From Bacteroidetes bacterium HGW-Bacteroidetes-1 (lineage in GTDB: Bacteria; Bacteroidota; Bacteroidia; Bacteroidales; F082), in contig PHDU01000037.1 in NCBI GenBank assembly GCA_002842755.1, forward strand, positions 1 through 33,173: a DNA stretch of 33,173 nt, read 5' to 3'. How positions within the stretch are numbered: position 1 is the first letter of the stretch; each line of letters starts with the position of its first letter. Shown here one piece after another: positions 8,754-17,424 of this stretch. The notes under the pieces were generated by a model. That model was not told the DNA's origin. It worked only from the letters and a program-made list of their open reading frames with translations, and did no database searches. The translations under genes were made by a program, and so were the position numbers.

Positions 8754-10004
8754 ATGAAAAGTATAAATCCTGATGGAAAATACTATTACCAATGCAGCAC
8801 GTGTCAAAAAACCTATGCTGCCGGATCTGTGATCTATCTTTGTCCTGAATGTGCAGCAAAAAATTCAACCGTGCAGCCTCCCTACGGTGTTTTAAATGTG
8901 ATATACGACTTTGCTTCGATACGTAGAAAGTTAAAGTCGTTTGAAACTTTACAACAACAGCATTTTTTGGATATCCTACCCATCAACAGCATTGAAAGCC
9001 TTCCCCCACTTCGTATCGGTAATACACCTTTGTATAAAACGCTTCAAATGGATGATGAAGCACTTCCTTTTCACCTTTTGCTTAAAGATGATGCCCAACA
9101 ACCCACATTTTCTTTTAAAGACAGGGCATCAGCATTGGTCTCAGCATTTGCAAAAGAACATCATATTCATACAATAGTTACTGCTTCTACCGGCAATGCA
9201 GGATCATCGTTAGCGGGTATATGTGCATCTCAAAACCAAAAAGCCATTATCCTTGTACCTGCAACAGCTCCTCTGGCTAAATTAACGCAGATTATGATGT
9301 ATGGAGCAAGCATTGTGCCTGTTGATGGAAGTTACGACAACGCTTTTGATCTCAGCATCAATGCTACCAGGTCTTTTGGTTGGTACAACCGTAACACAGC
9401 GTTCAATCCGCTAACAATAGAAGGAAAAAAAACTGTTTCATTTGAACTTTTTTCTCAAATGGAAAAACGTATTCCTGACAGGATTTTTGTCCCAACTGGT
9501 GATGGAGTCATCCTTGCCGGATTGTACAAAGGCTATGAAGATTTATTTCATTTAGGCTGGATCGATCGCATGCCTGTGATCGTTGCTGTACAGTCAAAGG
9601 GAAGTGATAATCTTGTACGAAACCTTGAAGCCGATCATTTTTCAATCAAATCAAGCAGTACCATTGCAGACTCTATTTCTGTTGATATTCCGCGTAACTT
9701 TTATTTAGCGAAGCACTATTTGAAGATCTACGGTGGCGAAACCATTGCGGTTGAAGATGATGAAATTATAGCCGCCTCAGCCAAACTTGCGCATAATACG
9801 GGTATTTTTACTGAACCTGCTGCGGCTGCAGCCTTTGCTGCTATGCTGGCCTACAAAAAAGCTGAAAAACTCGAAAAAAACTCCGTCAATGTCGTTTTAC
9901 TCACCGGCAGCGGCCTTAAAGACCTCAAAGCTGTTTCACCATTCCTGAAAATGCCAAAAGCAATTGCTCCAACAATCGAGAACCTTCAAAAGCTAATAAA
10001 ATGA
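8754..10004 (+). CDS. Threonine-synthase-like PLP enzyme with zinc ribbon
   Basis: The protein has 416 residues. An N-terminal zinc ribbon uses C14, C17, C30 and C33 (CSTC and CPEC). The PLP Lys is K122 in TFSFKDRAS, and the phosphate-binding loop is STGNAGSS at 145-152. This is the layout of class II threonine synthases. Its stop overlaps the next start (ATGA, 10001-10004), so it is translationally coupled to the xanthine dehydrogenase, which is odd for a biosynthetic thrC. E. coli's equivalent cluster contains YgeX, a PLP 2,3-diaminopropionate ammonia-lyase, so a beta-elimination or deaminating role in purine breakdown is a reasonable alternative. Family membership is secure; the substrate is not. 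Confidence 0.82.
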   Translation: MKSINPDGKYYYQCSTCQKTYAAGSVIYLCPECAAKNSTVQPPYGVLNVIYDFASIRRKLKSFETLQQQHFLDILPINSIESLPPLRIGNTPLYKTLQMDDEALPFHLLLKDDAQQPTFSFKDRASALVSAFAKEHHIHTIVTASTGNAGSSLAGICASQNQKAIILVPATAPLAKLTQIMMYGASIVPVDGSYDNAFDLSINATRSFGWYNRNTAFNPLTIEGKKTVSFELFSQMEKRIPDRIFVPTGDGVILAGLYKGYEDLFHLGWIDRMPVIVAVQSKGSDNLVRNLEADHFSIKSSSTIADSISVDIPRNFYLAKHYLKIYGGETIAVEDDEIIAASAKLAHNTGIFTEPAAAAAFAAMLAYKKAEKLEKNSVNVVLLTGSGLKDLKAVSPFLKMPKAIAPTIENLQKLIK

Positions 10005-12568
10005 ACAGCTTAACAATCAATGGTGTGAAATACCACTATCAAGGCAATCCCGAAGAAAGCCTGTTGAATTATCTGCGTTTGGAGCTTCGAATTACTTCAC
10101 CCAAAGATGGGTGTTCGGGGCAAGGAGTTTGTGGTGCCTGTACTGTTGAAGTTGATGGGAAACCAAAGCTTGCCTGTCGTGTAAAAATGAAAGATGTTGA
10201 GGGGTGCAATATTTATACAACTGAAGGTCTTCCTGAAGATTTCCGTCAAATTATCGGTAGTGCCTTTGCGCAAAAAGGAGCCGTCCAATGTGGTTTTTGT
10301 TCACCAGGATTTATCATGCGGGCCAAAGTCCTGTACAATCAAAATCCTTTGCCTTCAAGAAATGAAATCATAAAAGCCATTCATCCCAACATCTGTCGAT
10401 GCACTGGTTATGTGAAAATTATTGACGCTATCGAATCGGCAATGGATCGACTTCAAGAACCTGCTAGCCACGAAATGGAAAAACCTTCTGGCTCTATTGG
10501 ATCGCGCCTGCCAAAATATCAGGCTTTTGAAACAGCTCTCGGCACAAGGCCATTTGTTGATGATATGCATTTCGAAGGAATGCTTCATGCTGCGCTTAAA
10601 TTCACTGATTATCCAAGAGCCGTCGTTTTAAGTATTCATACTGCAAACGCTTTACATAGTGAAGGAGTCGTTGATATATTTACAAAAGAAGATATTCCAG
10701 GCGATCCTTTCAGTGGTTTGATATTTAAAGACTGGCCCATGATGATCGGCAAAGGTGAAACAACACATTGCATTGGTGACGTATTGGCTGTAGTGGTAGC
10801 CTCTTCTGAAGCACTCGCATGTGCAGCACTCAATAAAATTGAGGTTGCTTATGAGCCTCTCAATCCTGTTACAGACCTGCATGAAGCTGTGAAACCAGAT
10901 TGCGCACAAGTTCACAAAGGACGTTCAAATATTCTGGAAACATGCAGCATACAGTTTGGTGACATTGAAAAAGCCTTTGCTGATGCAGCTTATACTGCCT
11001 CTGGAATTTTTGAAACACAGCGTATTGAGCATGCTTTTCTTGAAACGGAAACAGCCATTGCACTTCCAGAGGATGATGGCATCAGGCTTTTCACGCAAGG
11101 ACAAGGAGCTTATGTGGATCAAAAATTAATTGCAGGAATACTTGGCCTGCCCATAAAAAGTGTAAAAGTAGAACAAGTTCAAAACGGTGGTGGTTTTGGT
11201 GGGAAGGAAGACTTGACCGTGCAGCCTCATGCTGCTCTTTGTGCATTGCTTCTGAAAAAGACCGTACGCGTGCATCTCACCCGTGCGGAATCAATCATAA
11301 TGCATCCCAAACGTCACCCTGTCTGGATGGATATTCAGCTGGCCTGTGACCAAAAAGGACAATTCACGGCTCTCAGACTGAATGCAATGGGCGACACTGG
11401 AGCCTACGCCTCTGTAGGAACAAAAGTACTCGAACGTGTGGTGGGTCATGCCACTGGAGGATATACTGTTCCGGCTGTTGACATTCGCGCAGATACAGTT
11501 TACACCAATAATATCCCTTCCGGAGCTATGCGCGGGTTTGGAGTTCCTCAGGTTGTGTTTGCGATGGAAAGCTGCATCGATGAATTGTGTGTGCAGGGTG
11601 GTTTCGATCGCTGGCAGATACGTTACGACAACGCGCTTGTTGAAGGTTCGAAAACTGCTACTGGACAGCGTTTACAAGGTGTAGGCCTGAGAAAAACACT
11701 TCTGGCTGTGAAAGACCAATTTCAGAAGGCGCGTTTTGCAGGCATTGCCTGTGGTTTGAAAAATACAGGCGTAGGCAATGGCATGATCGACGATAGCGAA
11801 GTAAAGATAGAAATTCTGAATGCTACAAAAGTGGTGATTCATCATGGTTGGTCCGAAATGGGTCAAGGCGTACATTCTATTGCCCGGCAGGTGGTTTTTG
11901 AAGAAACCGGTATTGACCCTGAAATAATAGATGTAGTGATCAATACAGACGCTAATCTGCCCACAGGGATGACAACCTCATCGCGCGCTTCTGCCCTTGT
12001 TGGCAATGCCCTCATTGATGCAAGTCGCCGGCTGAAAAATGACTTAAAAACGTTGACTTTAGATCAACTTGCCGGAAAGGTTTATAAAGGTAAATATGTA
12101 TGCGATTTTACTTGTAAACCCGGTTCTGAAACCGAAAATCCCATCATTCATTTTGCTTATGGGTATGCAACCCAGGTTGTAATTTTAAATGAAACAGGTC
12201 ATATAACAAAAGTGATTGCTGCACATGATGCTGGTAAAATTCTGAATCAGATGTTGTTTGAAGGTCAAATTGAAGGTGCCGTTCATATGGGGTTAGGTTA
12301 TGCGCTAACAGAAGAACTTGGGCTTCGTGAGGGTTGGCCAACCAGTTTGAAATACAAGGATTTAGGCGTATTACGCGCATCAGAAATGCCTGAAATTGAA
12401 GTGATTGGTATCGAAGAATCGGATTTTTACGGGCCCTATGGCGCCAAAGGCATTGGTGAAATTGGCTTGGTGCCAACAGCGGCAGCTGTGGCCAATGCGT
12501 TTAGAGCTTTTGATGGAATGCAAAGAATGAAGCTTCCGCTGAAGAAAAAAATCACTAAGAAAGAGTAA
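10001..12568 (+). CDS. xdhD: Selenium-dependent-type xanthine dehydrogenase (molybdenum hydroxylase, FeS + Mo domains fused)
   Basis: The 855-residue protein starts with two [2Fe-2S] domains. The first uses C38, C44, C47 and C59, and the second C97, C100, C132 and C134 (CGFC...CRC). These are followed directly by a molybdopterin-binding aldehyde oxidase/xanthine dehydrogenase large subunit. Mo-domain landmarks are GGGFGGKEDL, AMRGFGVPQ, MTTSSRASALVGNAL and GAKGIGE, whose E820 is the expected catalytic Glu. There is no FAD domain. The fused order matches the family recalled as TIGR03311, XdhD-like enzymes carrying a labile Se on Mo rather than selenocysteine. The gene is coupled to the upstream PLP gene by ATGA, and ssnA follows after 29 nt. 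Purine hydroxylation is likely; xanthine as substrate and Se dependence are inferred from the family and neighbours. Confidence 0.88.
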   Translation: MNSLTINGVKYHYQGNPEESLLNYLRLELRITSPKDGCSGQGVCGACTVEVDGKPKLACRVKMKDVEGCNIYTTEGLPEDFRQIIGSAFAQKGAVQCGFCSPGFIMRAKVLYNQNPLPSRNEIIKAIHPNICRCTGYVKIIDAIESAMDRLQEPASHEMEKPSGSIGSRLPKYQAFETALGTRPFVDDMHFEGMLHAALKFTDYPRAVVLSIHTANALHSEGVVDIFTKEDIPGDPFSGLIFKDWPMMIGKGETTHCIGDVLAVVVASSEALACAALNKIEVAYEPLNPVTDLHEAVKPDCAQVHKGRSNILETCSIQFGDIEKAFADAAYTASGIFETQRIEHAFLETETAIALPEDDGIRLFTQGQGAYVDQKLIAGILGLPIKSVKVEQVQNGGGFGGKEDLTVQPHAALCALLLKKTVRVHLTRAESIIMHPKRHPVWMDIQLACDQKGQFTALRLNAMGDTGAYASVGTKVLERVVGHATGGYTVPAVDIRADTVYTNNIPSGAMRGFGVPQVVFAMESCIDELCVQGGFDRWQIRYDNALVEGSKTATGQRLQGVGLRKTLLAVKDQFQKARFAGIACGLKNTGVGNGMIDDSEVKIEILNATKVVIHHGWSEMGQGVHSIARQVVFEETGIDPEIIDVVINTDANLPTGMTTSSRASALVGNALIDASRRLKNDLKTLTLDQLAGKVYKGKYVCDFTCKPGSETENPIIHFAYGYATQVVILNETGHITKVIAAHDAGKILNQMLFEGQIEGAVHMGLGYALTEELGLREGWPTSLKYKDLGVLRASEMPEIEVIGIEESDFYGPYGAKGIGEIGLVPTAAAVANAFRAFDGMQRMKLPLKKKITKKE

Positions 12569-12597
12569 AATAATATCTTTTTAATAAAACGACTGCT

Positions 12598-13872
12598 ATG
12601 TCCATACTGCTAAAAAATACCACTTTCATCGACTGGCAAAATCTTGCTTTTAAACCTTGTGATATTCTCTTGGAAGAAGGCGTCCATGGAACCATTAAGT
12701 TTTATGCTCCCAATGAAAAACAGGATTTGAAAGATGTTCAGGTGCTTGATTGCTCCGGAAAATATGTTACAAAGTCTTTTGCCATTGGACATCATCACGC
12801 TTATTCGGCATTGGCAAAGGGAATGCCTGCGCCTAAGAAATCTCCTGCTGACTTTCTTGAAATTCTGCAATATATCTGGTGGAATCTGGATAAGTGCCTC
12901 AACAGAGAAATGGTAGAATACTCGGCCCTCACTACGGCAATGGCATGTGCAAAGGCTGGCTCAACCTTTGTGATTGATCATCATGCTTCCTCTGGCTTTA
13001 TCCGTGGATCACTTGAACTGATGGCAAAAGCTTTTGAAAAAGTTGGTGTGGGTCACCTGCTTTGTTATGAAATTACCGACCGTGACGGACAAGAAAAAGC
13101 CGAAGAAGGATTGGAAGAAACAGCTTCCTTTCTCTCTCATCAAAAGGGACTCATTGGACTTCACGCCTCTTTTACCGTGGGAGAAGCAACATTGTCAAAA
13201 GCAGTCAGGATAATGCAGCAATACCAGACTGGTATTCATATTCATGTGGCTGAAGACATATTTGATCAGACACACTGCCACGATACATACCATAAAACGG
13301 TCATCGAACGATTGCATCAGGCGGGCGTTCTTTCAGCTCCAGAAACCATATTAGTTCACGGCCTGTATTTGAATGAGAAAGAACGCAACCTTATCGCCAA
13401 TTCTCCTGTTTGGATGGTACAAAATCCCGAAAGTAACCTGAACAACAAAGTAGGATTTTTTAACTCAAAGAACCTTGGAGATAAGATAATGATCGGAACA
13501 GATGGGATGCATAGCGATATATTACAAAGTTCCAAAGTTGCTTTTCTTGCAGGTCAGGCGTATGATCAGATCAATTACGAAGACACTTACAATCGATTAA
13601 GAAACGTACACCGCTATCTACACGAAAACAATTTTTCTGGTGACGGAGACAACAACCTTATAGTACTCGACTACGACACAGCCACCGATTTCAATACCTC
13701 TAATTTCTTTGGTCATTTTATATTCGGACTTCGCTCAAATCATATATATCATGTGATTTCAGATGGAAGGCTTATTGTAAAGAACAGAATTTTACAAACT
13801 GTTGATGAAGAATCTTTGCTTGTTGAGTCGCGAAAACTTTCTAAAATTCTTTGGAGCAAAATGCAGTCGTAA
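12598..13872 (+). CDS. ssnA: SsnA-like amidohydrolase of the selenium/purine module
   Basis: The 424-residue protein is a cytosine-deaminase-type amidohydrolase. Metal and active-site positions are all present: HHH at 65-67, H189 in GLHASF, HIHVAED at 214-220 (H214, H216, E219), H254 and D302 in IGTDGMHSD. The sequence resembles SsnA (recalled as TIGR03314), which travels with xdhD and ygfK. The likely reaction is hydrolytic deamination of a purine or a purine-derived ring, but SsnA's substrate is not firmly known to me. It lies 29 nt after the xanthine dehydrogenase on the same strand, so co-transcription is expected. A guanine- or 8-oxoguanine-deaminase-like activity is the main alternative. 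Confidence 0.85.
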   Translation: MSILLKNTTFIDWQNLAFKPCDILLEEGVHGTIKFYAPNEKQDLKDVQVLDCSGKYVTKSFAIGHHHAYSALAKGMPAPKKSPADFLEILQYIWWNLDKCLNREMVEYSALTTAMACAKAGSTFVIDHHASSGFIRGSLELMAKAFEKVGVGHLLCYEITDRDGQEKAEEGLEETASFLSHQKGLIGLHASFTVGEATLSKAVRIMQQYQTGIHIHVAEDIFDQTHCHDTYHKTVIERLHQAGVLSAPETILVHGLYLNEKERNLIANSPVWMVQNPESNLNNKVGFFNSKNLGDKIMIGTDGMHSDILQSSKVAFLAGQAYDQINYEDTYNRLRNVHRYLHENNFSGDGDNNLIVLDYDTATDFNTSNFFGHFIFGLRSNHIYHVISDGRLIVKNRILQTVDEESLLVESRKLSKILWSKMQS

Positions 13873-13902
13873 GGTAACGAGGCGCGAATCTTTCCTTATT
13901 CA

Positions 13903-13910
13903 TACCTTTG
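13903..13910 (+). promoter_or_regulatory. Candidate -7 promoter element (TACCTTTG)
   Basis: TACCTTTG lies 22 nt upstream of the ATG at 13933 and separates the YgjV/GNAT gene from the ssnA operon. The -33 position has no TTTG. Confidence 0.45.
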
Positions 13911-13932
13911 TGATATAAATTTCAACGCATAG

Positions 13933-14571
13933 ATGGAAGAAATATTGAAGGAAATACCCTTTTTGGAATGGATAGGTTATGCGGCATCGTTGATTATTGC
14001 ACTGTCAATGACCATGAACTCCATCGTTAAATTCCGGCTGATAAACCTTGCCGGCGCTGGAATGTTTTCCACCTATGGATTCATCATTGGAGCATATCCC
14101 GTAGGCATACTAAACGCTTTCATCTTTTGTGTAGATATTTATTATCTTGTTGGAATCTATTCAAAAAAGGAAACCTTCGAAATACTTGAAGTACGTGCAG
14201 ATAACCGTTATCTGATTCGTTTTCTGGAGTTTCATAACAAAGAAATTCACAAGTTTTTTCCTGGTTTCATTTACAAGCCTGAAATGAATACCATCAGTTT
14301 TTTTGTGTTGCGCAATATGGCTGTTGCCGGACTTTTTTTAGGCCATCGTTCAGATAACCAAAGTCTTCGTGTAGGTCTCGATTTTGTAATTCCCGAATAT
14401 CGCGACTTCAAAAACGGGAAGTTCGTTTATGTTCATCTTAAGAAAAAATTTCATGAGCAAGGTATCCGAAAAATTGTTGCTTCTCCTTCAAGTCCCAAAC
14501 ATGCAGGATATTTGACAAAGCTGGGGTTCATCAAAAATGGAGAGGGGTTGTTTGAAAAGGAATTATATTAG
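13933..14571 (+). CDS. YgjV-like membrane segment fused to a GNAT-like domain
   Basis: The 212-residue protein begins with a hydrophobic region (about residues 11-80, three helices likely) resembling the YgjV inner-membrane family: WIGYAASLIIALSMTM, then GAGMFSTYGFIIGAYPVGILNAF. From about residue 88 it is soluble and reads like a GNAT acetyltransferase, with VIPEYRDFKNGKFVY and the C-terminal KHAGYLTKLGF signature. The result would be a membrane-tethered acyltransferase facing the cytoplasm. The substrate is unknown. It has its own -7 box and is not obviously part of the ssnA operon; pyruvate kinase follows within about 50 nt. Confidence 0.72.
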   Translation: MEEILKEIPFLEWIGYAASLIIALSMTMNSIVKFRLINLAGAGMFSTYGFIIGAYPVGILNAFIFCVDIYYLVGIYSKKETFEILEVRADNRYLIRFLEFHNKEIHKFFPGFIYKPEMNTISFFVLRNMAVAGLFLGHRSDNQSLRVGLDFVIPEYRDFKNGKFVYVHLKKKFHEQGIRKIVASPSSPKHAGYLTKLGFIKNGEGLFEKELY

Positions 14572-14622
14572 TTTGAAAAAAATTATTGTAAGCAAGATAC
14601 TATTGTGGTAAAAAAGATCAGG

Positions 14623-16053
14623 ATGAAAACTAAAATTATAGCTACTATCGGACCAGCTTCTTCGAGCGATTCAATCCTTTCGGAGATGATCAAAGCCGGG
14701 ATGAATCTATGTCGGTTAAATTTTTCGCATGGAACGCATGAGGATCACAAAAAGGTTATTGATTCAGTGAACAAAGTCAACCTGACGCTTGTCACTCCTA
14801 TTGCAATGTTAGCCGACCTGCAAGGCCCGAAAATAAGGTTGGGAGATATTGAGGATGACTTTGTACCACTTTCAGCAGGCGATCGAATCATATTTACAAC
14901 TAAGGTTTGCGTAGGCAACAAAGAAAGAGTTTTCATCAGTTATCCTTCTTTTGCCGCTGATGTAAGAGCCGGTGAAAACATACTTGTTGACGATGGCAAG
15001 ATGGCTTTTAAAGTAATTAAAACAAACCAAAATGATGAGGTCCTTCTGGAGTCTGTTAATGGCGGCCGTTTGTTTCCTCGCAAGGGAGTCAACTTACCCG
15101 ACACCCTCATAAGTCTACCTTCCCTTACAACGAAAGACTTACACGACCTCGATTTCATTATGAAAAATGAGGTGCAATGGATTGCCCTTTCGTTTGTTCG
15201 AAGTGCTGTTGATATCCACATTTTGCGACATCATATCGCTGCCCACCCCTCGCTGGTAAAACCACGGATTGTTGCAAAAATTGAAAAACCTCAGGCAGTA
15301 AAGGATATTGCAGCCATTGTTGAAGCTTCTGATGCCATCATGATTGCCCGCGGCGACCTTGGTGTTGAAATGCCCATGCAAATGGTCCCGATGATTCAGA
15401 AAAGAATCATAAGACAATGTCAACAAGCCGGAAAGCCGGTCATTGTTGCCACCCAAATGATGGAGGCCATGATAGACAACATCCGGCCCACCCGCGCTGA
15501 GGTCAGTGATGTGGCTAACTCGGTGCTTGATGGGGCCGATGCACTAATGCTTAGTGGGGAGACCTCTGTAGGAAAATATCCAGTTGAAACGATAGCCACT
15601 ATGCATCGTATTATCAGCCAGATAGAGGACTACGAAGATATTTATTATAAACAACCCGGCCAGCTGCCTGCATATAGTGAGCGGTTTATCAGTGATGCAG
15701 TTTTGTATAATGCAGTTGAAATGGCACATTCAACCAAAGCTGGAGCCATCGTGGTTGTGACGCATTCAGGCTATTCTGCTTTTCGTTTGGCAAGCTACAG
15801 ACCCAAGGCTGAAATATTTGTTTTTTCCAACAGCCCTCAGGTTCTCAAAACGTTAAATCTTGTCTGGGGTATCAGAGGTTTTTTTGATGCTACCATCGAT
15901 GATGCTGAACACCTTATGCAAAGAATTAACAATCACTTGCTTCAAAATAATTTTGTACAGTCGGGGCAATATATTATCAATGTTTTGAGCACTCCAGCCT
16001 GGAAAAAAGGCGCTTCAAATACGGTGAGACTGGGCATTGCAGGAGAGGAATAA
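14623..16053 (+). CDS. pyk: Pyruvate kinase
   Basis: The 476-residue enzyme converts phosphoenolpyruvate and ADP to pyruvate and ATP. Family motifs are TKIIATIGPAS at the N-terminus, MLADLQGPKIR, and IVAKIEKPQAV with the catalytic Lys. IARGDLGVEMP (Mg binding), RPTRAEVSDVAN and LMLSGETSVGKYP follow. The C-terminal domain is complete. The frame is also open from a GTG at 14605, but the ATG at 14623 puts TKIIATIGP at the usual distance from the start and has an AGG three bases upstream, so it is preferred. The gene ends 20 nt before the end of the convergent ABC gene. Confidence 0.95.
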   Translation: MKTKIIATIGPASSSDSILSEMIKAGMNLCRLNFSHGTHEDHKKVIDSVNKVNLTLVTPIAMLADLQGPKIRLGDIEDDFVPLSAGDRIIFTTKVCVGNKERVFISYPSFAADVRAGENILVDDGKMAFKVIKTNQNDEVLLESVNGGRLFPRKGVNLPDTLISLPSLTTKDLHDLDFIMKNEVQWIALSFVRSAVDIHILRHHIAAHPSLVKPRIVAKIEKPQAVKDIAAIVEASDAIMIARGDLGVEMPMQMVPMIQKRIIRQCQQAGKPVIVATQMMEAMIDNIRPTRAEVSDVANSVLDGADALMLSGETSVGKYPVETIATMHRIISQIEDYEDIYYKQPGQLPAYSERFISDAVLYNAVEMAHSTKAGAIVVVTHSGYSAFRLASYRPKAEIFVFSNSPQVLKTLNLVWGIRGFFDATIDDAEHLMQRINNHLLQNNFVQSGQYIINVLSTPAWKKGASNTVRLGIAGEE

Positions 16054-16073
16054 AAGAAATTATGGTTAAAGAA

Positions 16074-16757
16074 TCAGTATTTGGGGATGTTCGCATGATC
16101 AGTATCAGGAAGATATCCCCATTTTTCCAATTCCTCAACATCTGCAACTGATTTAAGCGTTCCATCGCGAAGCAGCAACAGGCGTGTTGCAATATCAATA
16201 ATACTACGGTAATCGTGATCGGTGATTATGAAACCCTTGCTTTTGGATTTTTCACGAATCAATACTTTGATAGCCTCTTTCTGTATGGGTGATACCCCAT
16301 TAAATGGCTCATCCATAAGTATATAACGTCCTGGTGAGTGTAAAACGATCAGAATCTCAATGAGACGCCGCTCTCCGTGAGAAAGATTTCCAATCTTAAC
16401 ATCAAGAAGCGGCAAAAGAAATGGTTGTTGTTGAATTATTTTATGCTTTTCGAGGGGGCACAACAAAGCCAATGTTGCTTTTGTTTTTAGCTGAGGCAGA
16501 AGTAAACCTTTCTGGGGCAAAAAACTGATATAACATATGCTTTCGGAGATGCTAATCAACTGATTGCCGTCCGCACGAACAAACCTCTGATCAGCATTTA
16601 ACGAACCAAAAATAATTTGCATCAATGTTGATTTACCACAACCGTTTCGACCAATCAAACCGATCACTTCCCCTGGTATACACTCCAAAAAAACGTCTGT
16701 AAGTACCGTTTTGTAACCAAAACTTTTCAAAACACTATCAACCTGAAGCTTGTTCAT
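16074..16757 (-). CDS. ABC transporter ATP-binding protein
   Basis: The protein has 227 residues from the ATG at 16757. The frame stays open upstream to 16811, but an ATGA overlap with the preceding small membrane gene fixes the start. It has Walker A GRNGCGKST (36-44), signature LSHGE (125-129, Gly to His at the third position), Walker B RYILMDEP (144-151) and H-loop ITDHD with H181. All ATPase residues are present. Apart from the 88-residue membrane protein there is no permease nearby, so its transport partner and substrate are not evident. A non-transport or export role with that small partner is possible. Confidence 0.85.
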   Translation of the reverse strand: MNKLQVDSVLKSFGYKTVLTDVFLECIPGEVIGLIGRNGCGKSTLMQIIFGSLNADQRFVRADGNQLISISESICYISFLPQKGLLLPQLKTKATLALLCPLEKHKIIQQQPFLLPLLDVKIGNLSHGERRLIEILIVLHSPGRYILMDEPFNGVSPIQKEAIKVLIREKSKSKGFIITDHDYRSIIDIATRLLLLRDGTLKSVADVEELEKWGYLPDTDHANIPKY

Positions 16758-17020
16758 AACAGCAATAATAGGATTGAAATACACCCATTGCAAACGATAG
16801 ATGCAGACCACAAACTTTTTTTGCTAAGTCCGATATGGTAGTAGAAAAAATATTCCTGTTTATAGAAGTGCTCATATACCACAAAATGTGCGATGGGAGT
16901 TAAAAAGAAAAAAATAAAGCCTGAGCCACCTAAAACCAATATGTATAGGGTTGAAATCAGAAAAGCAGGAATAAATATCCTTCGATAAAAAATAGCAAAG
17001 GCCCATATTTTTATCTGCAT
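16754..17020 (-). CDS. Small membrane protein coupled to the ABC ATPase
   Basis: The 88-residue protein is largely hydrophobic, with likely membrane segments at about 15-45 and near the C-terminus (NGCISILLLLL). It has no recognisable domain. Its TGA stop overlaps the ATPase start as ATGA (16757-16754), which makes it a real, translationally coupled gene rather than a chance frame. It may be the membrane anchor or a minimal permease partner of the ATPase. The ATG at 17020 is the longest; no promoter box matching TAnnTTTG was found in front of it. Confidence 0.62.
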   Translation of the reverse strand: MQIKIWAFAIFYRRIFIPAFLISTLYILVLGGSGFIFFFLTPIAHFVVYEHFYKQEYFFYYHIGLSKKSLWSASIVCNGCISILLLLL

Positions 17021-17424
17021 TCGAAGCTGTTTTTAACAAAACGCGCCAAAGCAATATTTAGTGTCAGTCCAAAGACAGAAAAAAAACCAGAACTTAAACA
17101 AGCATTTCAAAATCTTCAGAAATTAGTTTGTCAATTCTCTAAAAGGCCACAGCGGCTTCAAAATTGGGTTTAACTTTTTCTGTTAACTTGAAAAAAGGAG
17201 GAATATGGCATATTTTATTAATAATGCATGATAAATCTAATACCTATAAAACCTGTTTCGAATATGCATTCTTACTTCATTTTTACTAAAAAGTAGAACA
17301 GCGTCAATGAGGCATTTTTGTTTTTTCCCTTATTTATGGTTAATTTTGCAATTCTAACTTTTGAAGCCTAAGGTAGCAAAATACAGCCACGCTACTTCTT
17401 AATGATTTAAATTACGAAAGCTAT
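17021..17424. other. 404-nt divergent intergenic region
   Basis: This gap separates the minus-strand ABC pair from mscS. It holds the mscS promoter at 17317-17348. The remaining 300 nt contain no convincing ORF, RNA gene or repeat. Confidence 0.6.
17317..17348 (+). promoter_or_regulatory. Bacteroidota-type promoter (TTTG / TAATTTTG) for mscS
   Basis: TTTG at 17317-17320 and TAATTTTG at 17341-17348 are 26 nt centre to centre, exactly the -33/-7 spacing of Bacteroidota sigma-ABfr promoters. The expected transcript start near 17355 leaves a leader of about 70 nt before the ATG at 17425. Confidence 0.65.

Noticed and set aside
12144-12476. 110-residue minus-strand frame opposite the xanthine dehydrogenase gene
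   Set aside because: It is antisense to the conserved Mo domain, with no start signals or family resemblance.
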